NCBI GenBank assembly: GCA_937937835.1 | Contig: CALDBJ010000151.1 | Span: 1 to 20,745 of the forward strand | Direction of reading: 5' to 3' | DNA length: 20,745 nt | Origin: an uncultured Collinsella sp. | GTDB lineage: Bacteria; Actinomycetota; Coriobacteriia; Coriobacteriales; Coriobacteriaceae | Shown here: positions 8,201-15,574 of the stretch, in pieces | Position numbering within the stretch: the stretch's first letter is position 1 | Layout of the letters: every line of letters starts with the position of its first letter | Notes under the pieces: model-generated | What the model saw: only the letters and a program-made list of their open reading frames with translations | Told to the model about the DNA's origin: nothing | Databases searched by the model: none | Made by a program: the position numbers and the translations under genes

Positions 8201-9517
8201 TTACTCGGAAGCAGCCTTCTCGGTCTTCCAGCCATCGACGAAGGCGTTCTTGACGCCATCCCACTTGCTGTTGTCGGCAGCATAGGCGATCAGAGCCTGC
8301 TTGAGGTTCTTCTTCCACTCCTCAGAGGGAATGTAGACGAAGTCCCAAGCGACGGTCTTCTTGCCGTCCTTGGCCATGGCAACGGCCTGCTGCGAGAAGA
8401 CGTTGGTGGTCTCCTTGGCGCTCTTGAACGGAGCGGTCAGACCCATCTTGTCGGCGATGATGCTGGTCGGGGTGTCAGCGGTGACGCACCAATACATGAA
8501 GTCCTCGGTGGCCTTCTGGGCATCCTCGGAAGCCTGGGAACTGACGCACCAGTAGTTCTCGCCGCCGGAGCACAGGCCCTGGTTCTCCTCGCCGTCAACA
8601 CCGATGTAGATGGGCATCATGCCAATCTGATCGTCGGTCATGCCGGCCTTGACGAGGTCAGAGTAGGCCCAAGAGCCGTTCTGGTAGAAGACGGCCTTGC
8701 CGGTTGCGAACTCGTTGGTGGCGTCGTCGCCGGTCTTGGAAGCAAGCTGCGAAGGATCGCAGGTGGAGTCAGTGATGTACAGGTCGAAGATCTGCTTGTA
8801 GTTGTCGAGGAACTCACCCTTGATCTCGTCGTCCTCCTGGTTGTGCTCCTTCTCAAACTCGTAGTAGAGCGGCATGTTGGCAAGGTGGGTGGTGTAGCGC
8901 CAGCTGGAGGAGTCGTCCATGCCGGCGGAAGTGAAGGCACCCTCGACACCAAGCTCGTCCTTGCGGGCCTGGATGTCGTCGGCACAAGCCTTCAGCTTGT
9001 CGAAGGAGTTGATGTCCTCGGCCTTGTAGCCAGCCTTCTCGAGCAGCTGCTTGTTGTAAATAATGCCGAAGCTCTCCTGAACCCAGTCGATGCACACATC
9101 CTTGCCGTCGGACTGCAGAGCCAGGGAGTCGTCGATGAGCTCACCGCGGAGCTTGGTATCGGACAGGTCGGCGCAGTAATCCTTCCAGTTCTTAAGACCG
9201 GTGGGGCCGTTGACCTGGAACAGGGTCGGAGCGGAGCTCTTGGACATCTCGGACTTGAGCTTCTCCTCGTAGGTGTTGGAGGCGGCGGTCACGATCTTGA
9301 CCTCGACGCCCTTCTCCTTCTTATAGGCCTTGGCGATCTCCTTCCACTCCTTGTCGACCTCGGGCTTGAATTGGAGGAAGTAGACCTCGGCAGCGTCACC
9401 AGAAGCAGAGGAGCCGGAGCCGGCAGAACCACCGCAGCCCACGAGACCCAGACCAAGAACCGCAGCCGCGGAACCAGCAAAGCCCAGGAACTGCCTTCTG
9501 CTCATTTCGTTCTTCAT
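8201..9517 (-). CDS. Extracellular sugar-binding lipoprotein of the ABC importer (SBP family 1)
   Basis: This is the substrate-capturing lipoprotein of the importer, 438 residues from ATG 9517. It starts MKNEMSRRQFLGF, a twin-arginine-like motif (SRRQFLG), followed by a hydrophobic stretch and lipobox LVGC with Cys28. It is therefore probably exported folded by Tat and lipid-anchored. A glycine/serine linker follows, then a typical family 1 solute-binding fold (EVYFLQFKPEVDKEWKEIAK; later NGSWAYSDLVKAGM). A GTG at 9535 would add six residues, but AAAGGGTGG lies 6 bases before ATG 9517, so that start is preferred. It is first in the operon and set off from the permeases by a strong hairpin, which suggests highest expression. 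The ligand is not determinable here; malto-oligosaccharide is inferred from context. Confidence 0.92.
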   Translation of the reverse strand: MKNEMSRRQFLGFAGSAAAVLGLGLVGCGGSAGSGSSASGDAAEVYFLQFKPEVDKEWKEIAKAYKKEKGVEVKIVTAASNTYEEKLKSEMSKSSAPTLFQVNGPTGLKNWKDYCADLSDTKLRGELIDDSLALQSDGKDVCIDWVQESFGIIYNKQLLEKAGYKAEDINSFDKLKACADDIQARKDELGVEGAFTSAGMDDSSSWRYTTHLANMPLYYEFEKEHNQEDDEIKGEFLDNYKQIFDLYITDSTCDPSQLASKTGDDATNEFATGKAVFYQNGSWAYSDLVKAGMTDDQIGMMPIYIGVDGEENQGLCSGGENYWCVSSQASEDAQKATEDFMYWCVTADTPTSIIADKMGLTAPFKSAKETTNVFSQQAVAMAKDGKKTVAWDFVYIPSEEWKKNLKQALIAYAADNSKWDGVKNAFVDGWKTEKAASE

Positions 9518-9540
9518 TACAATCCACCCTTTCACACCGT

Positions 9541-9559
9541 GGCGGCACCCTTTGCCGCC
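9541..9559 (-). other. Small hairpin in the binding-protein gene leader
   Basis: GGCGGCA (9541-9547) pairs with TGCCGCC (9553-9559). The stem lies just upstream of the ribosome binding site of the binding-protein gene and may protect the 5' end or tune translation. Confidence 0.45.
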
Positions 9560-9621
9560 GCCTTCGGAGATTGGCTCGGGGACTTTGCCCCTTTTGCTGT
9601 TTGTACAATACGCTATTTGGC

Positions 9622-9639
9622 TACTTGTTTGAACAAGTA
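9622..9639. promoter_or_regulatory. Perfect 18-bp palindromic operator upstream of the sugar ABC operon
   Basis: TACTTGTT, TG, AACAAGTA is a perfect dyad with a 2-base centre, containing TGTTTGAACA (9626-9635). It lies about 105 bases upstream of the binding-protein start in AT-rich, non-coding DNA. It shares its core with the palindromes before malQ and in the regulator/PTS gap, and is probably the site of the local GntR regulator. Confidence 0.62.
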
Positions 9640-9682
9640 TTACTAGAGCGGTAGAAAAACTTCGGTGAACGGTAATTTCAAC

Positions 9683-9711
9683 TTGATACTTGACAAGTTT
9701 TGTATAAACAA
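9683..9711 (-). promoter_or_regulatory. Candidate promoter of the sugar ABC operon
   Basis: On the leftward strand TTGTTT (9711-9706) and TATCAA (9688-9683) are separated by 17 bases and match sigma-70 boxes 4/6 each. The spacer includes a second dyad, ACTTG-A-CAAGT (9688-9698). Moderate to weak evidence; the AT-rich setting and the operator just downstream support it. Confidence 0.38.
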
Positions 9712-9733
9712 TTATTTGTTATCGAATGCAGAG

Positions 9734-9780
9734 AAAACGCCCGGTCAAGCCGATGCATCGTCGGTTTGACCGGGCGTTTT
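9734..9780. terminator. Terminator of the GntR regulator gene (bidirectional form)
   Basis: A 20-bp stem (9734-9753 with 9761-9780, one G-T wobble) with a 7-base loop has TTTT runs at the end of both strands. It lies 42 bases past the leftward regulator stop, so it ends that transcript and insulates the ABC operon promoter from read-through. Confidence 0.88.
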
Positions 9781-9822
9781 CGCTTTGATGGCATGAGTCT
9801 CGTCAGGCTGCGAGCTAGCCGG

Positions 9823-10542
9823 CTATCGCTTGGAGTTGACGCGGTAGTGGAAGATCTCGGGATGCGTGCGGGCATGCGTGACCTCGAACAAGATGCCGTC
9901 CGAGGTGTACGACTGGCTCTCCATGACGGCAACGCAGTTGTATTTGCCGAGGTCAAGATAGCTGCAGTCCTCATCGTTGGCAAGCTCGACGCTCACCGTA
10001 CGGCGACTCGCCATCACCTTGACGCCGCGTTTGTGCTCCAGATAGTCGTAAATTGACCTTGCGGCGATCTCGGGCGTCAGGCCTTTGGCGATCGACTCCA
10101 GAAAATAGCCATGGTCCACTTGGCGCGCGTTGCCGTTGAGGCTTCGGACACGCACTACACGAATCAGCTCCTCGCCCACCTTAAAGCCCAGGTGACGAGA
10201 GAGTTGCTCGGTGCAAACCAGATGTTCGAAAGACTTAACGTCCGTCGATGCAACGGCATTGTTGCGCTTTGCAAACTCGCCAAACGACTCAACCTCTTCG
10301 AGTGCGCCCAACATGTCGGTTTCGCCCTTAAGCCAAATAACGCGCACGCCCTTGCCGTGTATGGGCTGCACAAACATCCCGTCGGCCAGCATGCTCAAAG
10401 CGCGGCGGACGGTATTGCGCGTGCAGCCAAATTCCGCGGTCAGCTCGGCTTCGGTTGGCAGCATCTCCTGAAACGCATAGGTCCCATTAATGATGCGCGA
10501 GCGTATTTCTCGGTAGATTCCTTCGTATATCGCTTTTGGCAT
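9823..10542 (-). CDS. GntR/HutC-family transcriptional regulator, TreR-like
   Basis: This 239-residue cytoplasmic DNA-binding regulator has an N-terminal winged helix (helix-turn-helix near 31-50, TEAELTAEFGCTRNTVRRAL; wing near 60-68, PIHGKGVRV) and a C-terminal UTRA effector domain from about 90 to 235. The UTRA part (IYDYLEHKRGVKV, EDCSYLDLGKYNCVAVMESQ) resembles TreR, whose effector is trehalose 6-phosphate, so a phosphorylated disaccharide is a plausible signal. ATG 10542 follows GAGGTG at 6-base spacing. The gene is divergent from the PTS fusion and lies beside the ABC operon, with GTTTAAAC palindromes in the shared gap that probably mediate autoregulation and PTS control. It could sense maltose 6'-phosphate rather than trehalose 6-phosphate. 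Family assignment is firm; ligand is inference. Confidence 0.9.
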   Translation of the reverse strand: MPKAIYEGIYREIRSRIINGTYAFQEMLPTEAELTAEFGCTRNTVRRALSMLADGMFVQPIHGKGVRVIWLKGETDMLGALEEVESFGEFAKRNNAVASTDVKSFEHLVCTEQLSRHLGFKVGEELIRVVRVRSLNGNARQVDHGYFLESIAKGLTPEIAARSIYDYLEHKRGVKVMASRRTVSVELANDEDCSYLDLGKYNCVAVMESQSYTSDGILFEVTHARTHPEIFHYRVNSKR

Positions 10543-10597
10543 TGTTTCACCTCTACATTATTCATTTCCGGCTAGGCACGATAGCATTTCTTAAAGT

Positions 10598-10607
10598 TGT
10601 TTAAACC
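10598..10607. promoter_or_regulatory. Candidate operator, regulator-proximal
   Basis: TGTTTAAACC contains the perfect palindrome GTTTAAAC (10599-10606). It lies 56 bases upstream of the regulator start codon and fits autoregulation. The core is shared with the other three sites in this locus. Confidence 0.52.
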
Positions 10608-10622
10608 GAATATCGGTAAAGC

Positions 10623-10652
10623 GACAGGATTTAACCGTTGACGGTTTCTGTC
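10623..10652. promoter_or_regulatory. 30-bp imperfect dyad in the regulator/PTS gap
   Basis: The inner arms AACCGT (10633-10638) and ACGGTT (10641-10646) flank TG. The outer arms GACAG (10623-10627) and CTGTC (10648-10652) extend the symmetry. It differs from the GTTTAAAC sites and may bind a second regulator; function unknown. Confidence 0.4.
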
Positions 10653-10705
10653 ATGCCCAAATCGGTTTCGCTCAAAACTGCCGGTACGACAATCGTCTGG
10701 TCCTC

Positions 10706-10729
10706 TACAATGAATCCATTGTTTAAACG
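10706..10729 (+). promoter_or_regulatory. Candidate PTS promoter -10 box and operator
   Basis: TACAAT at 10706-10711 is a good -10 box. No convincing -35 box is visible. TGTTTAAACG (10720-10729, palindrome GTTTAAAC at 10721-10728) overlaps the expected transcription start, a classic repressor position. Confidence 0.5.
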
Positions 10730-10771
10730 TTTCCCCACGCGCAACGCGCCTCGATATTCGGAAGGCAGAAC

Positions 10772-13222
10772 ATGCTGCAAAAAATCCAACGCTTTGGCGG
10801 GGCAATGTTCGCGCCCGCCATGCTGTTTTCTATATCAGGCCTCATGGTCGGCGTCTCCGCTCTCGCAACGACTGCGGACATCGTCGGCGATCTCGCCGTA
10901 TACGGAACCCCTTGGTACGTTTTCTGGGCTATCATCCAGCGCGGCTCGTGGACGGTCTTTAAACGCCTCCCGCTCCTTTTTGCCGTAGCGCTGCCCATCG
11001 GTCTTGCCCAAAAACAACCGGCTCGTTGCTGCCTCGAGGCTCTCGTCGCCTATTTTGCCTACTGCTTCTTTTTGAGCGAGATCATTAAGCTGAGCGGAGA
11101 CAACCTTGGACTTGAGTACCCGTCATCTTTGACCTCCGCCAGCGGTATCACCGTCATCGACGGCATCAAGACGCTCGACACCGGCATTATCGGCCCGCTG
11201 GCGGTATCGGCAACCGTCGTCGCCATCCATGACCGCTTCTACGATGCCAAAATTCCCGATTGGCTCGGCACCTTCTCGGGCTCCTCGCTGGTCTACCTCA
11301 TCAGCTTTTTTGCCGTGTTTGCCCTTGCCGCTATCTCGGCCGCCATCGTGCCCTACGTATACGATGTAACTGATACGCTGCGTCACGCGCTTGCAGGCGT
11401 CGGTCCCTTTGGCGTGGGTATCTTTGTCTTTTTAGAACGAGCACTCGAGCCCTTTGGCCTGCACCACCTGCTCTACATGCCGATCTACTACGACAACCTG
11501 GTCATTAACGACGGCATCTACGCCACGTGGAGCAGTTTGCTCCCCATCCTCTCCCATAGCACGCGCCCCCTTAATGAACTTGCGCCGTGGGCCGGTTTTA
11601 CCGCCACCGGCTGGGTCAAGCTCTTTGGCCTTCCTGCCATCGCAGCTGCGTTCTACTCCACCGCAAAACCCGAGCGCCGCGCCGGCCTCAGGGTCATCCT
11701 TGCTCCCGCCATCATCGCCTCGGTGGTTTGCGGCGTTACCGAGCCACTCGAGTTTCTCTTTATGTTCACCCACCCCGGGCTCTTTTTGCTCTACGCCGTC
11801 TTATCGTCTTGCCTTGCCACAACCATGAATCTCTTTGGCATCGTCGGCATCTTCTCGGGCGGCCTCATGGAGATGGCAGCCTTCAACTTTATTCCGCTCA
11901 TGCGCACGCATGCCGGTGCCTATCTTTTGGCGCTCGGTATCGGCCTTGCCTTTAGCCTCATCTTTTTTGTTAGTTTTCGAGCACTCATCTTGGTCTATGA
12001 CCTTAAGACACCGGGCCGCGAGGATCATGTTGCCAATCGCGCGGCAATCGATTGTTTAACGGGAAGCGACTTTGCCAAAGAGCAATCCCCCAATGACGAG
12101 GTCGATAGTCGATCCGATCAAGATCACGTCCTCGCTGAGCGGGTAATTCAGCTTTTAGGTGGCGTTGGCAATATCGTGGGCGCAACCAACTGCGCCACGC
12201 GCCTGCGCGTCGAGGTCGCAGACCCTTCCATCGTTGCAGATAACGCGTCGTTTGTCGCGGTGGGCGCCAAGGGCCTCATCATTACGGGCAAGACCGCCCA
12301 GGTGGTCATCGGCATCTCCGTTCCCCGCGTTAAAGAGCATTTTGACCAGATCATGGGCCTCGAGCCGGAATTTGTGCCCACCACCTCGGCCTCCCCTGCC
12401 GCCATCGCAGCCCATAAGCGCGGCGATATTTGCTTCTTCGATATCGACGGAACGCTCGCCTGGCAAGACCCCAGGCTCGCCCAAGACCTTCCCGAAGACG
12501 AGCGGGACCTCTCCCCCTATCCCAACGAGGCGGTTTCGCAGGCAATCCGCGTGTTTGTCGCCAACGGCAACATGGCCTTTATCTGCACGGGACGTACCCT
12601 CAGCTGCATCCACCCCAAACTTCTTGAGCTGCCTTGGACCGGCATCGTCTGTCTTGCGGGCGGTTACGCCGAGATCAACGGACACGCAATTCGCGATCTG
12701 TCGATGACGCCCAGTATGCTGCAGCGTCTTGCCCCCTACCTTGAGCAATCGGGCGAGGTCATCCGCTTTGAGGGCCTCAACGGCGTCGTGCGCATGAGTG
12801 CCGATGCGCCCGATGCTCCCGGATACGCGCGCACCCTGGGCGACGCAGTCACGCAGCTGCAACATTACAGTGTCTACAAGATCTTGATGTCTACATCACT
12901 CGCCAACCACATCGCTCAAGATAAGGCACTTGAGCCGCTGCTGTGCTTTAACGAGCTCGAACTCGAGGTAACCGAAATCTCGCCCCGCGAATGCACGAAG
13001 CGCGGGGGCATCCAGTCTGTACTCGACGCCCTCGATCCCCACCACGGAACCGTATACGGCATCGGCGACGCCAGCAATGACGTCTCGCTGATGAACGCCG
13101 TCGATGTCGGTATCGCCATGGGCAATGCGCCGGACTATCTCAAGGATAAGGCCGATTACGTGACCGACACCGTCGATCACGACGGTGTCGTTGCGGCGCT
13201 CGAGCATTTTGGGCTGATTTAG
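10772..13222 (+). CDS. Maltose/alpha-glucoside PTS EIICB fused to a HAD (Cof-type) phosphatase
   Basis: An 816-residue fusion. Residues 1-410 are a membrane EIIC of the alpha-glucoside/maltose subfamily: it starts LQKIQRFGGAMFAPAMLF and has RGSWTVFKRLPLLFAVALPI, FLERALEPFGLHHLLYMP and GVTEPLEFLF. Residues 450-528 are EIIB with the phosphorylated Cys474 in TNCATRLRV. Residues 552-816 are a HAD-IIB hydrolase: motif I D557-I-D559-G-T, motif II T606, motif III K743, and motif IV GIGD766 with N769 D770; all catalytic residues are present. There is no EIIA domain, so EIIA must act in trans. It should import and phosphorylate a disaccharide, and the fused domain probably removes phosphate from a sugar phosphate. 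GGAAGG lies 6 bases before ATG 10772. It is divergent from the GntR gene, and no phospho-alpha-glucosidase gene is nearby. The HAD substrate is inference. Confidence 0.9.
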   Translation: MLQKIQRFGGAMFAPAMLFSISGLMVGVSALATTADIVGDLAVYGTPWYVFWAIIQRGSWTVFKRLPLLFAVALPIGLAQKQPARCCLEALVAYFAYCFFLSEIIKLSGDNLGLEYPSSLTSASGITVIDGIKTLDTGIIGPLAVSATVVAIHDRFYDAKIPDWLGTFSGSSLVYLISFFAVFALAAISAAIVPYVYDVTDTLRHALAGVGPFGVGIFVFLERALEPFGLHHLLYMPIYYDNLVINDGIYATWSSLLPILSHSTRPLNELAPWAGFTATGWVKLFGLPAIAAAFYSTAKPERRAGLRVILAPAIIASVVCGVTEPLEFLFMFTHPGLFLLYAVLSSCLATTMNLFGIVGIFSGGLMEMAAFNFIPLMRTHAGAYLLALGIGLAFSLIFFVSFRALILVYDLKTPGREDHVANRAAIDCLTGSDFAKEQSPNDEVDSRSDQDHVLAERVIQLLGGVGNIVGATNCATRLRVEVADPSIVADNASFVAVGAKGLIITGKTAQVVIGISVPRVKEHFDQIMGLEPEFVPTTSASPAAIAAHKRGDICFFDIDGTLAWQDPRLAQDLPEDERDLSPYPNEAVSQAIRVFVANGNMAFICTGRTLSCIHPKLLELPWTGIVCLAGGYAEINGHAIRDLSMTPSMLQRLAPYLEQSGEVIRFEGLNGVVRMSADAPDAPGYARTLGDAVTQLQHYSVYKILMSTSLANHIAQDKALEPLLCFNELELEVTEISPRECTKRGGIQSVLDALDPHHGTVYGIGDASNDVSLMNAVDVGIAMGNAPDYLKDKADYVTDTVDHDGVVAALEHFGLI

Positions 13223-13335
13223 GCGCGCTCCATCAAACGCACGCCCGTTGTCCCAAATCGCCAAAACTGCCGCGCCAAACGCCCTAATGTGGCAATATGT
13301 TGTCTGCATATTGCATCAACGCAACCTCAGAAAGA

Positions 13336-14361
13336 ATGCGAGAACCCGTGTCCAGTCCGTTTACCAGCTTTTTAGCCCAGCACTTTGACCAGATTAACGA
13401 CTATCTGGCCACGTTCTTTGACGGACAGGCGACCTCTGCCGATATCGAGCGCTACCTGTATGCGCCGCTCTCGGCTTTTACGGCCAACGCCGGCAAGCGC
13501 CACCGCCCGCTTATCTGTATGCTCGCCGCAACCGCAGTGGGCGGTAGCTTTGAGAGCGCCCGCAGCGCCGCGGCAGCCATCGAGCATTTCCAGTCGGGCG
13601 CGCTGATCCACGACGACATCGCCGACAACGGACAGCTTCGTCGAGGCAAGCCCTGCATGCACCTTACCGAGGGCACGGGCCTTGCCATCAATTGCGGCGA
13701 CTTGGCGCTCACCATGGTCACCAAGACGGTTCTCGACGACCCCACGCTGGAGTCCGACGTGAAGCTGCGCGTGCTCCACGAGCTTACCGAGATGATCGTC
13801 CGCACCATCGAGGGTCAAGCGCTCGACCTGGGTTGGGTCCGTGACGGGCGCTTTGATATCTCGGTTGATGACTACCTGGACATGGCGACGCACAAGACCG
13901 CGTTTTACAGCGGAGCCACGCCGCTTGCCGCCGGAGCCATTATCGGCGGCGGCAGCGATGAGCAAATCGAAGCGCTGCGCGCCTTTGGCCTACACACAGG
14001 CCTCGCCTTTCAGATTCAGGACGACCTGCTCAACCTTGTCGGCACTAAGGAAGCCGCCAACAAGGACTTCCGCACCGACATCACCGAGGGCAAGCGCACG
14101 CTTGTCGCCGTACACGCCCTCTCTGATGAGCGCCACCACGACGAGGTCGAGGCGATTCTTTCCTCGGGCACCGATGATCCCGCGCAGCTCGCACGCGCCG
14201 TGGAGATCTTCCAGGAGACCGGCTCCATCGATTACGCCCACACTTACGCGCTCGACCTGACCGCTAAGGCCAAAGCGGCCATCGAGAACGTTGAGCTTGA
14301 TCCGCACGCACGCGAGCTGTTCCTCTCCATGGCAGATTTCTTTGTGGAGCGCCTTAACTAA
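13336..14361 (+). CDS. Trans-polyprenyl diphosphate synthase
   Basis: This soluble enzyme condenses isopentenyl diphosphate with allylic diphosphates. It is about 341 residues, normal for the family. GKRHRP (53-58) is the IPP-binding motif. The first Asp-rich motif, DDIAD (93-97), is followed by LRRGKP. The second is FQIQDDLLN (D229, D230, third position Asn), a tolerated variant. The residues four and five positions before the first motif are small (A, G) where farnesyl synthases carry aromatic residues, so a geranylgeranyl or longer product is likely. The start is uncertain: ATG 13297 lacks a ribosome binding site, ATG 13336 has only AGAAAGA close by, and GTG 13348 (MSSPFTSFL) is also plausible. 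It follows the PTS fusion after about 113 bases with no clear terminator and is functionally unrelated to the sugar genes. Confidence 0.88.
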   Translation: MREPVSSPFTSFLAQHFDQINDYLATFFDGQATSADIERYLYAPLSAFTANAGKRHRPLICMLAATAVGGSFESARSAAAAIEHFQSGALIHDDIADNGQLRRGKPCMHLTEGTGLAINCGDLALTMVTKTVLDDPTLESDVKLRVLHELTEMIVRTIEGQALDLGWVRDGRFDISVDDYLDMATHKTAFYSGATPLAAGAIIGGGSDEQIEALRAFGLHTGLAFQIQDDLLNLVGTKEAANKDFRTDITEGKRTLVAVHALSDERHHDEVEAILSSGTDDPAQLARAVEIFQETGSIDYAHTYALDLTAKAKAAIENVELDPHARELFLSMADFFVERLN

Positions 14362-14499
14362 CGGGGGTTATAAAACCTGTCAGCAGCGTATTTAGGCACA
14401 ACTTGCTACACTGTTGAGTGCATGTTTATGCATCCCTTTGCGTTGTCTATCCGACAGACGCTCAAATGGTACGAATGGTACGCCGAAAGGGGTTCGTTC

Positions 14500-15405
14500 A
14501 TGGAACCTATTACAACGGGCATGCAAGGAGCAGCCGTCGAAGACGTGCAGTCTCGTCTCCTACAGCTCGGCTACACGATTGATGCCGCCGAAGTCACCGA
14601 CAAGTACTTTGGAGCCACCACTGAGCAGGCCGTCAGCACCTTCAGGCTCGACAGCGGCCTTGCTGCCGGTCATGCCGTCGATATCCCCTGCTGGAGCGCC
14701 CTTGTAGACGCTTCGTATAAGCTGGGCGACCGCACTCTCTATCTGCGCATGCCCAATTTCCATGGCGCCGATGTGCAGGCCCTGCAGCGCGCTCTCAACG
14801 TTTTGGGCTTTGCCTGTGGCGAAGACGACGGCTACTTTGGTCCGCATACCGAGGCCGCCCTGCAGCAGTTCCAGGAAAATGTCGGCCTGTTTGCCGACGG
14901 CATGGCCTTCCAGGACACCTACGCCTACATCAACCGCCTGCACCATGTGTGGGAGGGCAAGCCCTCGGTCACCGAAGCCGAGTCCCGTATCGGTTTTGCT
15001 CGCGCCGCCAACGTGCTCGAGCGCTTCCAGATTGCCGTTATCGGCGAGGACCCCATCGCACGCAGCGTTGCGTCGCGCATGTGGAATATCGCCACGGCAA
15101 CGACCGACAACAGCGGCATGATGCTCTGCGACTCCGAGGTCCCAACCGACGTTGACCTAGTGCTCGAGATCGCAAGCGATGAGCTGCCCGCAGATGCAGC
15201 GCCGCGCGCCACGATCGCCCTCGCCGAGTGCCACAACCTGGCCCAGCGCATCCGCACTGCCAATGTCGCCGCGCAGCAGAAGCCAGCACGCATTCGCATT
15301 GAGCTCACGGGCATGACGCGCTACAACGGCACCTTCACGGCCAGCGACGCGCAGACACTCGCCGTACGCCTGCTCGACGGCGTTTGCGATGCCCTCGCAG
15401 ATTAG
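14500..15405 (+). CDS. Protein with two peptidoglycan-binding (PG_binding_1) domains and a degenerate C-terminal domain
   Basis: A 301-residue protein from ATG 14500, chosen because AAAGGGG (14486-14492) lies 7 bases upstream; an in-frame ATG at 14422 has no ribosome binding site. Residues 7-69 (GMQGAAVEDVQSRLLQLGY, DKYFGATTEQAVSTF) and 86-145 (GADVQALQRALNVLGF, DGYFGPHTEAALQQFQ) are two PG_binding_1 repeats. Residues 165-301 are not firmly recognised. Their strand/helix order (RFQIAVIGEDPIARSVASRM, VDLVLEIASDE, CHNLAQRIRTAN) resembles an amidase_3 fold without the zinc-binding His/Glu/His set. No signal peptide or membrane segment is seen. The layout recalls CwlM, the cytoplasmic actinobacterial protein that regulates peptidoglycan precursor synthesis. 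The PG-binding repeats are firm; the CwlM link is a hypothesis. Confidence 0.82.
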   Translation: MEPITTGMQGAAVEDVQSRLLQLGYTIDAAEVTDKYFGATTEQAVSTFRLDSGLAAGHAVDIPCWSALVDASYKLGDRTLYLRMPNFHGADVQALQRALNVLGFACGEDDGYFGPHTEAALQQFQENVGLFADGMAFQDTYAYINRLHHVWEGKPSVTEAESRIGFARAANVLERFQIAVIGEDPIARSVASRMWNIATATTDNSGMMLCDSEVPTDVDLVLEIASDELPADAAPRATIALAECHNLAQRIRTANVAAQQKPARIRIELTGMTRYNGTFTASDAQTLAVRLLDGVCDALAD

Positions 15406-15443
15406 GTAAACTAAACGAGTTGTTTTTGGGCAACACCACACAT

Positions 15444-15518
15444 TGGGACGTAGTTCAACGGTAGAACTCCGGTTTTTGGTGCCGGCTGTTGGGGGTTCGA
15501 ATCCCTCCGTCCCAGCCA
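15444..15518 (+). tRNA. tRNA-Gln (anticodon TTG), CCA encoded
   Basis: Acceptor arms TGGGACG (15444-15450) and CGTCCCA (15508-15514) pair fully, followed by discriminator G and CCA (15516-15518). The D-arm is GTTCAACGGTAGAAC. The anticodon stem CCGGT/GCCGG encloses a seven-base loop with TTG at positions 34-36. The T-arm contains GGTTCGAATCC. Length is 75 nt including CCA. A terminator follows at once. Confidence 0.95.
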
Positions 15519-15527
15519 TTAAAATTG

Positions 15528-15563
15528 AGCGCCCTGAGCCCATAACGGCCCAGGGCGCTTTCT
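15528..15563 (+). terminator. Intrinsic terminator of tRNA-Gln
   Basis: AGCGCCCTG (15528-15536) pairs with CAGGGCGCT (15551-15559), followed by TTCTT. It starts ten bases after the tRNA 3' end. Confidence 0.8.
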
Positions 15564-15574
15564 TGTGGGCAAGC

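Noticed and set aside
8186..9646. A 486-codon plus-strand frame opposite the sugar-binding protein gene
   Set aside because: It is antisense to a protein with Tat motif, lipobox and SBP fold. Its Leu/Val/Gly-rich translation is a codon-bias shadow.
14465..14482. Tandem 9-base repeat AATGGTACG twice, upstream of the PG-binding protein
   Set aside because: Two short copies with no symmetry and no clear link to the promoter or start; chance is a sufficient explanation.
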